Shown piece by piece: positions 51,433 to 60,368 of a DNA stretch of 64,000 bases; positions within the stretch are counted from its first letter, which is position 1; each line of letters starts with the position of its first letter. The notes beneath the pieces are model-generated. The model saw nothing but the letters and a program-made list of their open reading frames with translations. It did no database searches and was not told the origin of the DNA. The position numbers and the translations under genes are program-made. The stretch is from Bacteroides sp. (GTDB lineage: Bacteria > Bacteroidota > Bacteroidia > Bacteroidales > Muribaculaceae): contig JAAVEO010000015.1 in the NCBI GenBank assembly GCA_014801225.1, positions 1 to 64,000 on the forward strand, written 5' to 3'.

Positions 51433-53205
51433 TTAGAGTGTCCTTTTCACAGTCACTGTGTTTCCGTTGCCATCAGTAGCTTTCACCACATAGATGCCGT
51501 TGCTCAAGCCGGTGGCGGCGGAAGTCACATTCTCGGCCTCGAAACGAGTCTTACCTGTAAGATCATAGACCGCTACATCTGCCGGAGCTGAAAGTGTAAG
51601 CGTGCCATCGGAGGCAAGTGAGACCTTGAGTTCGCTCACAGGAGCCGCTATACTCTGTACTGCGTTAGGATCATCGGGAGTGAGCACATAAGAGTAGTAG
51701 GGCTCGCCGAATGCAGTCCAAAGTGCATACACGGTAGTGACAATAGTCTTCATATCGGGAGTTGCTACGGGAATACCGGAAATCATCATACCCTCTACAA
51801 GTTCATAGTTGTCATTCTCCGGATTATACATTTCCACATCATGAGTCATATTATCGTTCATCCAGTCGGCTGTAGTCTGTGAGACTGTTGTGATATAGTC
51901 GTGCAGACTCACAAAGTTGTCACCTCCTTGTGGGAAGAGATAAGCCTGAGGATAGGGCTGAGGCTCATTTACTCCAAGCACAGTCTTGTCAGCCGTGATG
52001 CCTGTCATCTCAATGCCGTTGTAAAAATCGGTCTCATATTTCTTGTAGCTGTCTTTAGTAAGATCAATCACTACGGGTGTCCACTTCGCTGATGCGTTGC
52101 CGTCTTGAGCGGAAGGGGTCTGCTTGAGATTAAGTGTCTTTTTGGCAGGCGCGAGTAGCGGCCCGTCGATGCCGGAGTCATACTCTTTCTTATCGTTGAG
52201 TCCGAGAAGTGTGCCGTCGGGAGAAAGGAATATGTCATTATAGACGAATGTACATCCATTCTGAGCGCAATTATCGTATGCCTCAATCCATTTGATGAAG
52301 TTGGTCTCCCATACGAGCTGTTTCTCTGTATAGGCCTTCATTGCATCTTCATACTCTTTCTTACTCTGCTCTCCGAGGAAATTTTCGGGCCAAGGTTCGC
52401 TGTTATAGTCGGAGCCTTGATCTTCCCATTCATCCATAGCATCCATATAGGCCGCGAATTCATCGGGGGTTAGATATGCTTCAGGCTGTGGCATCATAGG
52501 GCCTTGACCCGGATATTCCGGAAAAGTCACATTTTGGGGATTGACGAGATCGGGGAGCACCATATCATAGGTCCAGCTTCCATCGCTTTGCTTATGGTAA
52601 GCTATAGGGAAAGTAAGCATGCCACGTCCGTCTACCACCTGACCCACAATTGTCTTGCCGTCATCACTGATATTATTGGCTGTCACGTATTGAGGGATTC
52701 GGTTGGTTATATCTTTTTCCGGATAGGGGAGCAAAATAGGGTCGCCATAGCTGCCATCGGCCTGACGTTCCCAAACGGCGGGGGCCGCCATAAGATAGTC
52801 CTCTACATTGCCGGTCGGAGTTTTTAGGCCTACTGTGCCACATATATATGCACCGTCGGGCGTAACACCGCGAAGAGTATAGCTCACAGTTTTGTCCGAC
52901 ACATCAAGTGTGGTCCATTTTCCATCTTTCCAAATTCCGGGGAGTGTGCCGACATTGCCTACAAGCATTCCGTCAGCTGTCCAACAGTTGCCGTTCCCTT
53001 CATTGTAATTCTCCGGATTATAGCTCCATTCCTGACCGGTCTTCAGATTGCGTATCAATGCTTCCGAGTCATTATAACCGAAGAGATAAGTACCATCGGG
53101 AGATAACTTCATTGTATAGAAATTATCTATTACCCCATTCTTTGCGCTAAGGCTAAGGGCTCCCGTAGCCAAAGCGGCCGAGAGAAGTAAAAGTCCTTTT
53201 TTCAT
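51433..53205 (-). CDS. Secreted HAF-repeat protein with probable type IX sorting domain
   Basis: The 590-residue protein starts with a clear signal peptide (MKKGLLLLSAALATGALSLSA). Its body has repeated short modules of the HAF/beta-propeller type: SPDGTYLFGYNDSEALI, TADGMLVGNVGTLPGIW, TPDGAYICGTVG, SDDGKTIVGQVV and SPDGTLLGLND. Around residues 230-300 is an acidic, Trp/Tyr/Glu-rich insert. The last ~70 residues (ADVAVYDLTGKTRFEAENV onward, ending VTVKRTL) resemble the type A C-terminal sorting domain of the type IX secretion system. It should be surface-attached or released. Its ligand is unknown. Confidence 0.8.
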   Translation of the reverse strand: MKKGLLLLSAALATGALSLSAKNGVIDNFYTMKLSPDGTYLFGYNDSEALIRNLKTGQEWSYNPENYNEGNGNCWTADGMLVGNVGTLPGIWKDGKWTTLDVSDKTVSYTLRGVTPDGAYICGTVGLKTPTGNVEDYLMAAPAVWERQADGSYGDPILLPYPEKDITNRIPQYVTANNISDDGKTIVGQVVDGRGMLTFPIAYHKQSDGSWTYDMVLPDLVNPQNVTFPEYPGQGPMMPQPEAYLTPDEFAAYMDAMDEWEDQGSDYNSEPWPENFLGEQSKKEYEDAMKAYTEKQLVWETNFIKWIEAYDNCAQNGCTFVYNDIFLSPDGTLLGLNDKKEYDSGIDGPLLAPAKKTLNLKQTPSAQDGNASAKWTPVVIDLTKDSYKKYETDFYNGIEMTGITADKTVLGVNEPQPYPQAYLFPQGGDNFVSLHDYITTVSQTTADWMNDNMTHDVEMYNPENDNYELVEGMMISGIPVATPDMKTIVTTVYALWTAFGEPYYSYVLTPDDPNAVQSIAAPVSELKVSLASDGTLTLSAPADVAVYDLTGKTRFEAENVTSAATGLSNGIYVVKATDGNGNTVTVKRTL

Positions 53206-53493
53206 AATTAAGGTTCTTAAATGTGATGCAGTCGGTAAGGGGTAATCCGTGTGTGCTTCATAGTAGCCCCTTTGGCGGCTGTGCTAATTTGATTAGATTT
53301 CTGTTATTTTACTTTTATTAACTGATTAAAGGTCTTTTTGGTTCAATAGATAGTGATAATCAGTTCTGAAAAGAATAATAACAATCTTCGGCTACCCGAA
53401 GTCTTGTCAAATTTTATGCTGTTTTACCCGTTTTTTGTACGAAAAATCCCCGTAATCTTCAGCTATTTTAATTCTTTTATCAAAAAAAGGATG
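53206..53493. other. Intergenic region upstream of the HAF-repeat gene
   Basis: This stretch should carry the minus-strand promoter of the secreted protein. I see no exact TAnnTTTG box. AAGGGG and CCCCTT (about 53236-53272) could form a leader stem on the minus strand. CTTCGG-CTAC-CCGAAG (near 53391) is another small hairpin. No gene is supported here. Confidence 0.4.
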
Positions 53494-53662
53494 TAATTTT
53501 GCAATCAGAAAAGGGAAAGAGACGCAATGACCGTGTCCTTCTATGATACCTCCGGTCAGTACAAATTGATTTCTTTCTCTATTTGATAAGATATTTTTGG
53601 ATAGTTTTAGCTATATAGGTTGGAAAGGAGGACAGTCGGATGACTCTCCTCCTTTATTTTTT
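53494..53662 (+). ncRNA. Candidate small RNA with its own promoter box and terminator
   Basis: TAATTTTG (53494-53501) is a consensus -7 box. About 120 bases later a hairpin ends in ATTTTTT: AAAGGAGGA pairs with TCCTCCTTT, extended by AGTC/GACT, at 53624-53655. Between them GACCG pairs with CGGTC around 53529-53556. The predicted transcript is about 155 bases. A 19-codon frame starting at ATG 53527 lies within it, so it could instead encode a small peptide. No known RNA family is recognised. Confidence 0.5.
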
Positions 53663-53683
53663 AAATGTATTTATATCTGATGA

Positions 53684-53722
53684 TTGCCTGCCACACCGTG
53701 AGGTGAGACAGGCAAAACTTTT
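53684..53722 (+). terminator. Hairpin followed by a T-run, 3' of truA
   Basis: TTGCCTG (from 53684) pairs with CAGGCAA, with CACC/GGTG inside. AACTTTTTTAA follows. The T-run is on the plus strand, so it backs up the small-RNA terminator. On the minus strand it could weakly stop truA. Confidence 0.55.
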
Positions 53723-54466
53723 TTAATCTCCTATATAAGGATATTCTACTTTCCAGAGGTAAAGCGCATGCGCCGGCATGGACGTGCCGGCCGCACAGCG
53801 ATCCTTGCAGTCGATTATTCGTTGCACACCCTCGCAGTCCAATTTGCCACGACCTACTTCAACAAGTGTGCCGACAACGGCTCTCACCATATTTCGCAAA
53901 AATCTGTCGGCAGAAATAGTAAAGACAGCCTTTCCTTCTCCAATAGGAGTCCATATAGCTTCTTCTACCTTACAAATATTGGTCTTGGCATCACTATGAA
54001 GTTTGGCAAACGATGTGAAATCCTCAGTCTTTTTCAATAGCTCCGCTGCCTCATTCATCGTGTCGAGATCAAGCGGACGGGTCTCCCAGCTTAACCCGCG
54101 AAGAAACGGATCTTTGGCATAATGTACAAAGTATTTGTAGGTACGTCGTGTGGCATCAAATCGAGCATGGGCATCATCGGCCACCGGTATAAGGTCGGAT
54201 ATGGCTATATCTTGTCCGCAGAGGCGATTTAGGCCCGTTAAAAATCGCCTTTTATCCGGAATTTTATAATCCGTATCAAAATGGGCGAATGTCTCGCGGG
54301 CATGCACTCCCGTATCGGTGCGTCCGCTCCCCGTAATAGCGATAGGGGAGCGGAGCAAAACGGATAATGCTTCTTCTATACTCTGCTGCACACTTCCGGC
54401 GTTGGGTTGTCGTTGCCAGCCATGGAAGGCTCCGCCATTATAGGCGAGACGCAGGAAATATCTCAT
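53723..54466 (-). CDS. truA: tRNA pseudouridine(38-40) synthase
   Basis: TruA converts U38, U39 and U40 of the tRNA anticodon arm to pseudouridine. The 247-residue protein starts MRYFLRLAYNGGAFHGWQRQP. It carries the catalytic Asp in GRTDTGVHARE, then the RYKYFVHY-like RRTYKYFVHYAKDPF and the C-terminal DRFLRNMVRAVVGTLVEVG. Length and order are standard. It begins two bases after the speA stop on the same strand, so the two genes are co-transcribed. Confidence 0.97.
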   Translation of the reverse strand: MRYFLRLAYNGGAFHGWQRQPNAGSVQQSIEEALSVLLRSPIAITGSGRTDTGVHARETFAHFDTDYKIPDKRRFLTGLNRLCGQDIAISDLIPVADDAHARFDATRRTYKYFVHYAKDPFLRGLSWETRPLDLDTMNEAAELLKKTEDFTSFAKLHSDAKTNICKVEEAIWTPIGEGKAVFTISADRFLRNMVRAVVGTLVEVGRGKLDCEGVQRIIDCKDRCAAGTSMPAHALYLWKVEYPYIGD

Positions 54467-54468
54467 TT

Positions 54469-56367
54469 TCAGTCGCGCTCAAGATAGGTGATGCCGTAAA
54501 GGCCCGAACGATAATTATTTAGGAACTGTCGTCCCTCTTCCGGAGTAATCACGCCGTTCTTCATTGAGCGAGATACCCATGTCTCCAGATTTCTCACGAG
54601 TTTCTTGGGATTGTACTCTACATAGTCAAGCACATCGGCTACGGGTTCGCCATCGATTACTTGCTCTATGTCATATCCCTTTTCCGATACGGTGATATGC
54701 ACGGCCGCAGTATCTCCGAAGAGGTTGTGAAGGTCGCCGAGAATCTCCTGATAAGCTCCAACCAGGAATACTCCGATATAGTAATGTTCGTTAGGCTTGA
54801 CAGGATGAACGGGCAATCCGTAGCTTTCTCCCTGAGGCGATACGAATCGATTGATCTTTCCGTCAGAGTCGCAAGTGACATCCTGAATGGTACAGATACG
54901 TGATGGTTTCTCATCAAGACGCTGTATCGGCATGATGGGGAACATCTGATCTATTGCCCATGAATCCGGTAACGATTGGAAGAGGGAGAAATTGCAGAAA
55001 TATTTCTCCGGCAACATCTTGGCCACTTTTCTCAACTCTTCCGGAGGATGTTTCATATTGCGTGTCATATCGTTGACATCGCGGGCTACCGACCAGAAAA
55101 GTTTCTCTACCTGCGCACGTGTCTTAAGATCGAGTAGTCCGAGACTGAAGAGTTCCAATGCCTCTTCTCTTATCTGAAGGGCATCGTGCCAATCTTCAAA
55201 CACACGACTCGGATTAATCTTATCCCAGATATTGTATAGTTCCTGAGTAAGCTCATGAGGATTCTCGCCAATCTCTTCGTCATCTTTCCAAATAGGAAGA
55301 CTTGTGGTCTCAAGCACTTCGATAATCAGTACTGAATGATGAGCGGTGAGCGAGCGCCCGCTTTCAGTGATGATGTTGGGATGGGGGAGATTATTTTTCA
55401 CGCAGACATCAACGAGGGCCGATACTCCGTCGTTTACGTATTCCTGAATACTGTAGTTCATGGAGTTCTCTCCGCTTGAGGAGCGTGTGCCGTCATAATC
55501 TACCCCGAGACCGCCACCGATATCCACGAAGTCTATCCCGAAGCCCATCTTCGAGAGTTGCACATAGAATTGCATGGCCTCTCTGAGGGCATTCTTTATA
55601 CGGCGAATCTTGGTGATCTGGCTACCGATATGGAAATGGATGAGCTTGAGGCAATCGGTCATCTTGTTTTTCTCCATAAATTCAAGAGCATCAAGAAGCT
55701 CGCTGGAGTTCAGTCCGAATTTGCTGACATCGCCTCCCGATTCCTCCCATTTGCCGCTACCGCTGCTTGAAAGCTTGATACGGATACCTATATTTGGACG
55801 GATCTTAAGACGTCGGGCCACATCGGAGATGAGTTTGAGCTCATTGAGTTTCTCTACCACAAGATAGATTCTTCTTCCCATCTTCTGAGCGAGAAGTGCG
55901 AGTTCCACATAGTCCTCATCCTTATAGCCGTTACAGATAATGATGGAATCCACTTGAGTATTTACGGCGAGCACTGCATGAAGTTCGGGTTTGGACCCTG
56001 CTTCAAGACCAATGTTATATTTATTGCCGTGGCTCACGATCTCTTCCACCACCTGACACATCTGGTTGACTTTGATAGGATAGACGATAAAGTTCTTTCC
56101 CTCATAGTTGTATGTGTCGGCGGCCTTCTTGAAGCATTTGGATATCTTGCGGATACGATCGTCAAGGATATCCGGGAAACGCAGAAGAAGCGGCGCGGAG
56201 ACATCACGCAACTTCAGTTCGTCGATTACTTCCTTGAGGTCTACGGGATAGCTCCCCTCGTAAGGAGTCACTTCCACATGACCTTTATCGTTGATGGAGA
56301 AATATTTTAGGCCCCATCCGGCCACATTGTAGATTTCAGTGGAATCCTCCACTCGCCATTTTCTCAT
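54469..56367 (-). CDS. speA: Biosynthetic arginine decarboxylase
   Basis: SpeA converts arginine to agmatine, the first step of polyamine synthesis, using PLP and Mg2+. The 632-residue length is typical. The PLP lysine is K99 in FIVYPIKVNQ. Other landmarks are GLEAGSKPEL, LIHFHIGSQI, FVDIGGGLGVDYDG and TESGRSLTAHH. The C-terminal part contains PIMPIQRLDE. It follows ssb by 71 bases on the same strand. The nearby argR suggests arginine-dependent control, though no operator is visible at its start. Confidence 0.97.
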   Translation of the reverse strand: MRKWRVEDSTEIYNVAGWGLKYFSINDKGHVEVTPYEGSYPVDLKEVIDELKLRDVSAPLLLRFPDILDDRIRKISKCFKKAADTYNYEGKNFIVYPIKVNQMCQVVEEIVSHGNKYNIGLEAGSKPELHAVLAVNTQVDSIIICNGYKDEDYVELALLAQKMGRRIYLVVEKLNELKLISDVARRLKIRPNIGIRIKLSSSGSGKWEESGGDVSKFGLNSSELLDALEFMEKNKMTDCLKLIHFHIGSQITKIRRIKNALREAMQFYVQLSKMGFGIDFVDIGGGLGVDYDGTRSSSGENSMNYSIQEYVNDGVSALVDVCVKNNLPHPNIITESGRSLTAHHSVLIIEVLETTSLPIWKDDEEIGENPHELTQELYNIWDKINPSRVFEDWHDALQIREEALELFSLGLLDLKTRAQVEKLFWSVARDVNDMTRNMKHPPEELRKVAKMLPEKYFCNFSLFQSLPDSWAIDQMFPIMPIQRLDEKPSRICTIQDVTCDSDGKINRFVSPQGESYGLPVHPVKPNEHYYIGVFLVGAYQEILGDLHNLFGDTAAVHITVSEKGYDIEQVIDGEPVADVLDYVEYNPKKLVRNLETWVSRSMKNGVITPEEGRQFLNNYRSGLYGITYLERD

Positions 56368-56438
56368 TTTTCTATGTCTATTGTCTAATAGAGTTAGCTA
56401 CATAAATTATCTTTGAGTCAGTGTCTCTCGTCACTTTC

Positions 56439-56756
56439 TCATCGGCCCAGAATTTCGAAATACACTGCGTGAATTTCCGTGATTTTGCGCACAATCTGGA
56501 ATTTGTCCGTATATTCCCTCGTCCGGAGGCTTCCCTCCAGATAGAGGCGTGTACCTTTTCTCACATATCTCTCGGCATACTGCGCATTGGCTCCGGTCAT
56601 CACTATACGGTGCCATTCGGTCACTTCGGTCTGCGCCGAGCCTCGTCGCTCATTGGTGGCGAGCGAAAAGAATGCCACAGGCAGGTCTTTCTCCGGATAT
56701 CTTATCTCAGGATCAGAGCCTACATTGCCAAGTAGAATTACCTTGTTTACTGACAT
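56439..56756 (-). CDS. ssb: Short single-stranded DNA-binding protein without acidic tail
   Basis: The 105-residue product is a clear SSB OB fold: MSVNKVILLGNVGSDPEIRY, VAFFSLATNE, TEWHRIVMTGANAQYAERYV and KGTRLYLEGSLRTREY. It ends ...VYFEILGR. It therefore lacks the linker and acidic DDxxPF tip through which SSB recruits partners. It is probably an accessory SSB, with the main one elsewhere in the genome. It lies 29 bases after the ArgC-like gene and could share its transcript. Confidence 0.88.
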   Translation of the reverse strand: MSVNKVILLGNVGSDPEIRYPEKDLPVAFFSLATNERRGSAQTEVTEWHRIVMTGANAQYAERYVRKGTRLYLEGSLRTREYTDKFQIVRKITEIHAVYFEILGR

Positions 56757-56785
56757 CTCTATTATTGATGAAAAGATCTGATGAT

Positions 56786-57739
56786 TCAGAAGGCTGACGA
56801 TTTCACACGTAGACCGGTGCGCTCATGAAGCCCGCAGAGCAGATTCATCTGATGTATGGCTTCTCCGGCACCCCCGCGCATACGGCAATCGGCCACACTC
56901 TCTATCCGTAATGTCGAGGAGTCAGGCTTAGTCAGCGATATGATACATTTTTGTGTGCCCTCCACTTCTTTAGTATCAGGCGTTGTATGGATTATCCATG
57001 TGAAGTTGTGGTCATCATAAATACTGTCATAAAGGGAGGTGACATCTTCAAGACGTAGCGAACATGGTATCTCGGTTACCATTCTTAAGCTACGTGATTG
57101 ATCTCCTTTCTCAACACTCCCTTCTACATTCCCTCCGTAGCTGCTCTGTATTTTTGAAAGCTGACGGGTAATATCGTGACAGGCGGCCATAGTGTCCCAT
57201 TCATCTGAAGCTCCGGCAGGTAATGTGAAGCGTATATGTAAATCACCGTTGAGAAGGAGATGGGTGGCTATAGGATACAGACTTACAAGTGCGATACTTG
57301 CTTGTGGAGTAGGCACTACACTACGTCGGGCTCCTCTTACGAGGGGCTTTCTATTGATTTCCGAGAGTCCGTATTCAAGTCCGGATTCTTCATAATCTCC
57401 GATATGTAGTCCTGTAAGATCAATGATACGCAACGGACGTTTTCGGCCTTCCGGGAGCTCTTCGCCACGTTGTTGGAGCTCTTTCTCGGTCGAGAGAATC
57501 CGGGCTGTCGTATTGTCCGCACGGCATAGGAAAAGCACATCAAGTGTGCCGGCATCGAATCTGTCGGTGAATTTCAGAGGACGTTCTCCTATCAGTCCGT
57601 GATGACGAGTACTGACGTTTTCGCCCTTGAGAGTGGGAGCATAGAGTTGGGTTATATCTACATCGGGATGGTTGACGAGCAATCGTATGAGTTCTCCTGC
57701 CGCCGGGGTATCAGCCCCGTAGATTCCGGTCTTCAGCAT
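56786..57739 (-). CDS. ArgC-like protein lacking the catalytic cysteine
   Basis: The 317-residue sequence has the fold and length of N-acetyl-gamma-glutamyl-phosphate reductase: MLKTGIYGADTPAAGELIRLL, DLTGLHIGDY, YGLSEINR and the C-terminal GGAGEAIHQMNLLCGLHE. The region that should contain the catalytic NPGCF motif reads VVPTPQASIALVSLYP (residues 141-156). There Pro145 replaces the active-site Cys, and the NADP-binding loop is also weakened. It is thus probably not an active ArgC. It could be a regulatory or repurposed paralogue. It lies 47 bases after argR on the same strand. Confidence 0.8.
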   Translation of the reverse strand: MLKTGIYGADTPAAGELIRLLVNHPDVDITQLYAPTLKGENVSTRHHGLIGERPLKFTDRFDAGTLDVLFLCRADNTTARILSTEKELQQRGEELPEGRKRPLRIIDLTGLHIGDYEESGLEYGLSEINRKPLVRGARRSVVPTPQASIALVSLYPIATHLLLNGDLHIRFTLPAGASDEWDTMAACHDITRQLSKIQSSYGGNVEGSVEKGDQSRSLRMVTEIPCSLRLEDVTSLYDSIYDDHNFTWIIHTTPDTKEVEGTQKCIISLTKPDSSTLRIESVADCRMRGGAGEAIHQMNLLCGLHERTGLRVKSSAF

Positions 57740-57786
57740 TTCTTTCTTTTTGTTTTTGAATATGGCGCGCTATGGTATTCCGGAAA

Positions 57787-58281
57787 TCATAAAGGAATCT
57801 TCCTGTCAAGAGGCAGGAGGCGTCTGAACACCTCGATTGCCTGCTCATGGGTCACATCCTCGCGAAGAACCGCGAAAATGGTATCCGAGCCCGGGATAGT
57901 ACCCAATATTTCCGGAGGAGCCGCCATGTCAAGGTCGTAGGCCAGACCGGCGGCATAACCGTTGCGCGTTTTGATCACTGCCATGTTGCCGCTGAGGCTG
58001 AGGGAGATGAACCCGCTTTGATAATTGGTGTTCATCGTCATCATCCCTGTGGCAAGCATCTTGTCTTTCAAGGTGTTGCTGTCAGGAAGGATATACATGT
58101 AGGTTCCTCGGTCAGTAGGCACTTTCGTGGTCTTTAGCATCTTGAGGTCGCGTGAAAGTGTGGCCTGGGTCACATTATATCCACGCTCCGCCAATATTGC
58201 CGCAAGTTCTTCCTGACTCCCTATACAGCGGTTGCGTATAAGATCCACAATCAGTTCCACTCGCTTTTTTCTATTCTTCAT
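57787..58281 (-). CDS. argR: Arginine repressor
   Basis: ArgR is a hexameric, arginine-responsive transcription factor. The 164-residue protein has the N-terminal winged helix (LIRNRCIGSQEELAAILAERG, NVTQATLSRDLKMLKTTKVP). The C-terminal arginine-binding domain ends in the GTIPGSDTIFAVLRED signature. It is the first gene of a minus-strand series leading to the ArgC-like gene and ssb. Its -7 box and a palindrome near the expected transcript start point to possible autoregulation. Confidence 0.95.
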   Translation of the reverse strand: MKNRKKRVELIVDLIRNRCIGSQEELAAILAERGYNVTQATLSRDLKMLKTTKVPTDRGTYMYILPDSNTLKDKMLATGMMTMNTNYQSGFISLSLSGNMAVIKTRNGYAAGLAYDLDMAAPPEILGTIPGSDTIFAVLREDVTHEQAIEVFRRLLPLDRKIPL

Positions 58282-58425
58282 AGGATTCGATAATTTTCAT
58301 TCATTTGTTCTTCCCGATCAGTTTTCTTTTTATTCCATATAAGTTCACAATCTTTTAGGTCCGGGACGGGTTCTCTGCAGAAGTTGTGTCTAAGTCCTGT
58401 TCAAATGAGTCTCATGGCAGGAATT

Positions 58426-58455
58426 CAGAATTCTGTTATAGGAGTCGCAAAATTA
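58426..58455 (-). promoter_or_regulatory. argR -7 box and adjacent palindrome
   Basis: On the minus strand 58455-58448 reads TAATTTTG. The expected start lies near 58443, just before the 10-bp palindrome CAGAATTCTG (58426-58435), with a second GAATTC abutting it. This would be a suitable repressor site. The leader to argR is ~160 bases. The rest of 58282-58535 shows no other feature. Confidence 0.45.
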
Positions 58456-58535
58456 CGAAAATCTTTTGATTATTATAACGAATGGATCTATTTTTTTAAT
58501 TCATAATGAATTTATGGAATCTTTTTATACGATTT

Positions 58536-59147
58536 TTATTCTTTTCTTCGCTCAATTTCAGATTTTATCTTGGCTGCTTCCTCGTAATTCTCCTCTTCGA
58601 CAGCCTTTTGCATTAGCTGCGCGAGCATGGAGTCGGGCATGTCGGAGAGTTTCTCCGGAGCGGGTGGGGGAGTATTTCCCGGACGGCGCCGACTCGGTGT
58701 GGAGGAAGGTCGCGTACGCTCCTCAGTCTGCTTTTCCTCAGGTAAATATGACGCCTCGTCAAGTACTTCCGAAGTTGTGTATATAGGAGCGCCTACTCGG
58801 ATGGCAAGCGCTACGGCATCACTTGAACGTGCATCTACGGTACGTATGGTCTCTTCATTCTGAAGGGTAAGATCTGCCGCGAAGACTCCGTTGGGCAATT
58901 TACGTATCACCACACTCTTCAATGATATGCCGAACGTGTCGAACACTGACACCATCAGATCATGAGTGAGCGGACGCGGTGTCACTATCTCCTGAAGCTT
59001 GCATTCGATAGCTTGTGCTTCAGGATATCCTATGATGATGGGGAGGCGGCGACCGCTTTGCTCCTCCTCAAGGATAAGCGCGTACACTCCCGATTCAATC
59101 TGATTGTAGGTGATGCCGGTGAGTTTAAGTCTATAAAGATCCTCCAT
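58536..59147 (-). CDS. Bifunctional nuclease (BFN/DUF151) domain protein with UVR motif
   Basis: Residues ~1-135 match the BFN/DUF151 family, a dimeric fold reported to have RNase and DNase activity in plants. The motifs are LPIIIGYPEAQAIE, RPLTHDLMVSVFDTFG, and DARSSDAVALAIRVGAPIY. A charged, Pro-rich linker follows. The last ~35 residues are a UVR/UvrB-C interaction motif (LMQKAVEEENYEEAAKIKSE). That pairing is common in Bacteroidetes. It lies 12 bases after mnmA, so co-expression is likely. In vivo function is not established. Confidence 0.88.
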   Translation of the reverse strand: MEDLYRLKLTGITYNQIESGVYALILEEEQSGRRLPIIIGYPEAQAIECKLQEIVTPRPLTHDLMVSVFDTFGISLKSVVIRKLPNGVFAADLTLQNEETIRTVDARSSDAVALAIRVGAPIYTTSEVLDEASYLPEEKQTEERTRPSSTPSRRRPGNTPPPAPEKLSDMPDSMLAQLMQKAVEEENYEEAAKIKSEIERRKE

Positions 59148-59159
59148 ATACGATAGTTT

Positions 59160-60368
59160 TTATTGACCTTTTTCTGTTTTATCCGATTTCCTGCCGCCGT
59201 GATGGCGTCTCCCTTTTTGTTCGGGAAGGGTGATCATTCCGGATCCAAGACAGCGTTTTCTATCCTCACTGTAGAGTATCACATACTGTCCTGGTGCGAT
59301 TCCCTGGATATCGGTGTCTGATTCTATAACGTATTTACCCTCCGCTCTGTTGTATGCCACATGCCCCTCGCTGAATACAGGCGTGTGTCTGTTCTTGAAA
59401 GTTATACGCAGACGCTCACCCTCGGGAGCTTTGTCAAAGGGGTTCTCTGTGATCCAATGCATCTCGGCCACAGGCAGCAAACGCCCGTACTGCATTTTCG
59501 TGTCGTAGCCTCGTGATACGTAGATGGCATTGTCTCTTACGTTCTTGCGCACCACATACCAAGGCCCTCCGCTTAGTCCCAGACCTTTACGCTGACCGAT
59601 GGTGTGAAACCAATATCCGTTGTGTTCTCCGATTTTTTTGCCACTCTCGATTTCGATGATCGGCCCTTTCTTCTCCCCGAGATGGCGGCGGATGAAGTCG
59701 GAGTAATCTATCTTGCCGAGGAAGCAGATTCCCTGTGAATCTTTACGACGCGCGTTGGGCAGACCGGCTTTAAGAGCGGCCTCCCTTACTTCGGCTTTGG
59801 TCATTTCGCCGAGCGGAAACATGAGATGACTCAGCTGTTCGTAGCTTATCTGGGCAAGGAAGTCAGTCTGATCTTTCACGGCGTCGGGAGCAGTGGCAAG
59901 CCATAATTTCCCATCCTTCTCCATTATCGACGCATAGTGGCCGGTCGCTGTGCGATCAAACTCTTTTCCACGCCGCTCTTCGAAAAAACCGAATTTTATG
60001 AGCTTGTTGCACATCATGTCGGGATGAGGCGTCAGTCCTTCTTTTACTGTAGCGAGGGTATAGGCCATCACATGATCCCAATATTCCTCATGCAGTGATA
60101 TTGTCTCCAAAGGGAGTCCGTATTTCTCTGCTATGAGCTGACACATCTCGATATCCTCTTCTGCCGAGCAATCCCCCTCTCCATTGTCCATTCCAATCCG
60201 GATATAGAATAAATGGAGGTCATGACCCTGACGCCATAGCTTGTCTACTACTACAGCGCTGTCCACACCTCCGGATACGAGCACTGCTATTCTCAGGCGC
60301 TCGCCGGGGGCCGAGTCGACATTTCGGTTTTCATCTTTTTCTGTCATAGTATTTTCTCTTTGCGTCAT
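59160..60368 (-). CDS. mnmA: tRNA-specific 2-thiouridylase
   Basis: MnmA installs sulfur at C2 of wobble uridine 34 in tRNA-Lys, tRNA-Glu and tRNA-Gln. The 402-residue protein has the PP-loop SGGVDSAVV (residues 32-40). The first active Cys is in [11 protein letters not shown] and the second in [25 protein letters not shown] and the C-terminal beta barrel with [11 protein letters not shown] follow. The start at 60368 overlaps the doxX stop by ATGA, supporting this codon despite the polar N-terminal extension. Another in-frame ATG lies at 60347. Confidence 0.96.
   Translation of the reverse strand: MTQRENTMTEKDENRNVDSAPGERLRIAVLVSGGVDSAVVVDKLWRQGHDLHLFYIRIGMDNGEGDCSAEEDIEMCQLIAEKYGLPLETISLHEEYWDHVMAYTLATVKEGLTPHPDMMCNKLIKFGFFEERRGKEFDRTATGHYASIMEKDGKLWLATAPDAVKDQTDFLAQISYEQLSHLMFPLGEMTKAEVREAALKAGLPNARRKDSQGICFLGKIDYSDFIRRHLGEKKGPIIEIESGKKIGEHNGYWFHTIGQRKGLGLSGGPWYVVRKNVRDNAIYVSRGYDTKMQYGRLLPVAEMHWITENPFDKAPEGERLRITFKNRHTPVFSEGHVAYNRAEGKYVIESDTDIQGIAPGQYVILYSEDRKRCLGSGMITLPEQKGRRHHGGRKSDKTEKGQ

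Noticed and set aside
51225-51479. 84-codon plus-strand frame
   Set aside because: It crosses the ligA promoter and the terminator of the HAF-repeat gene and has no coding signature.
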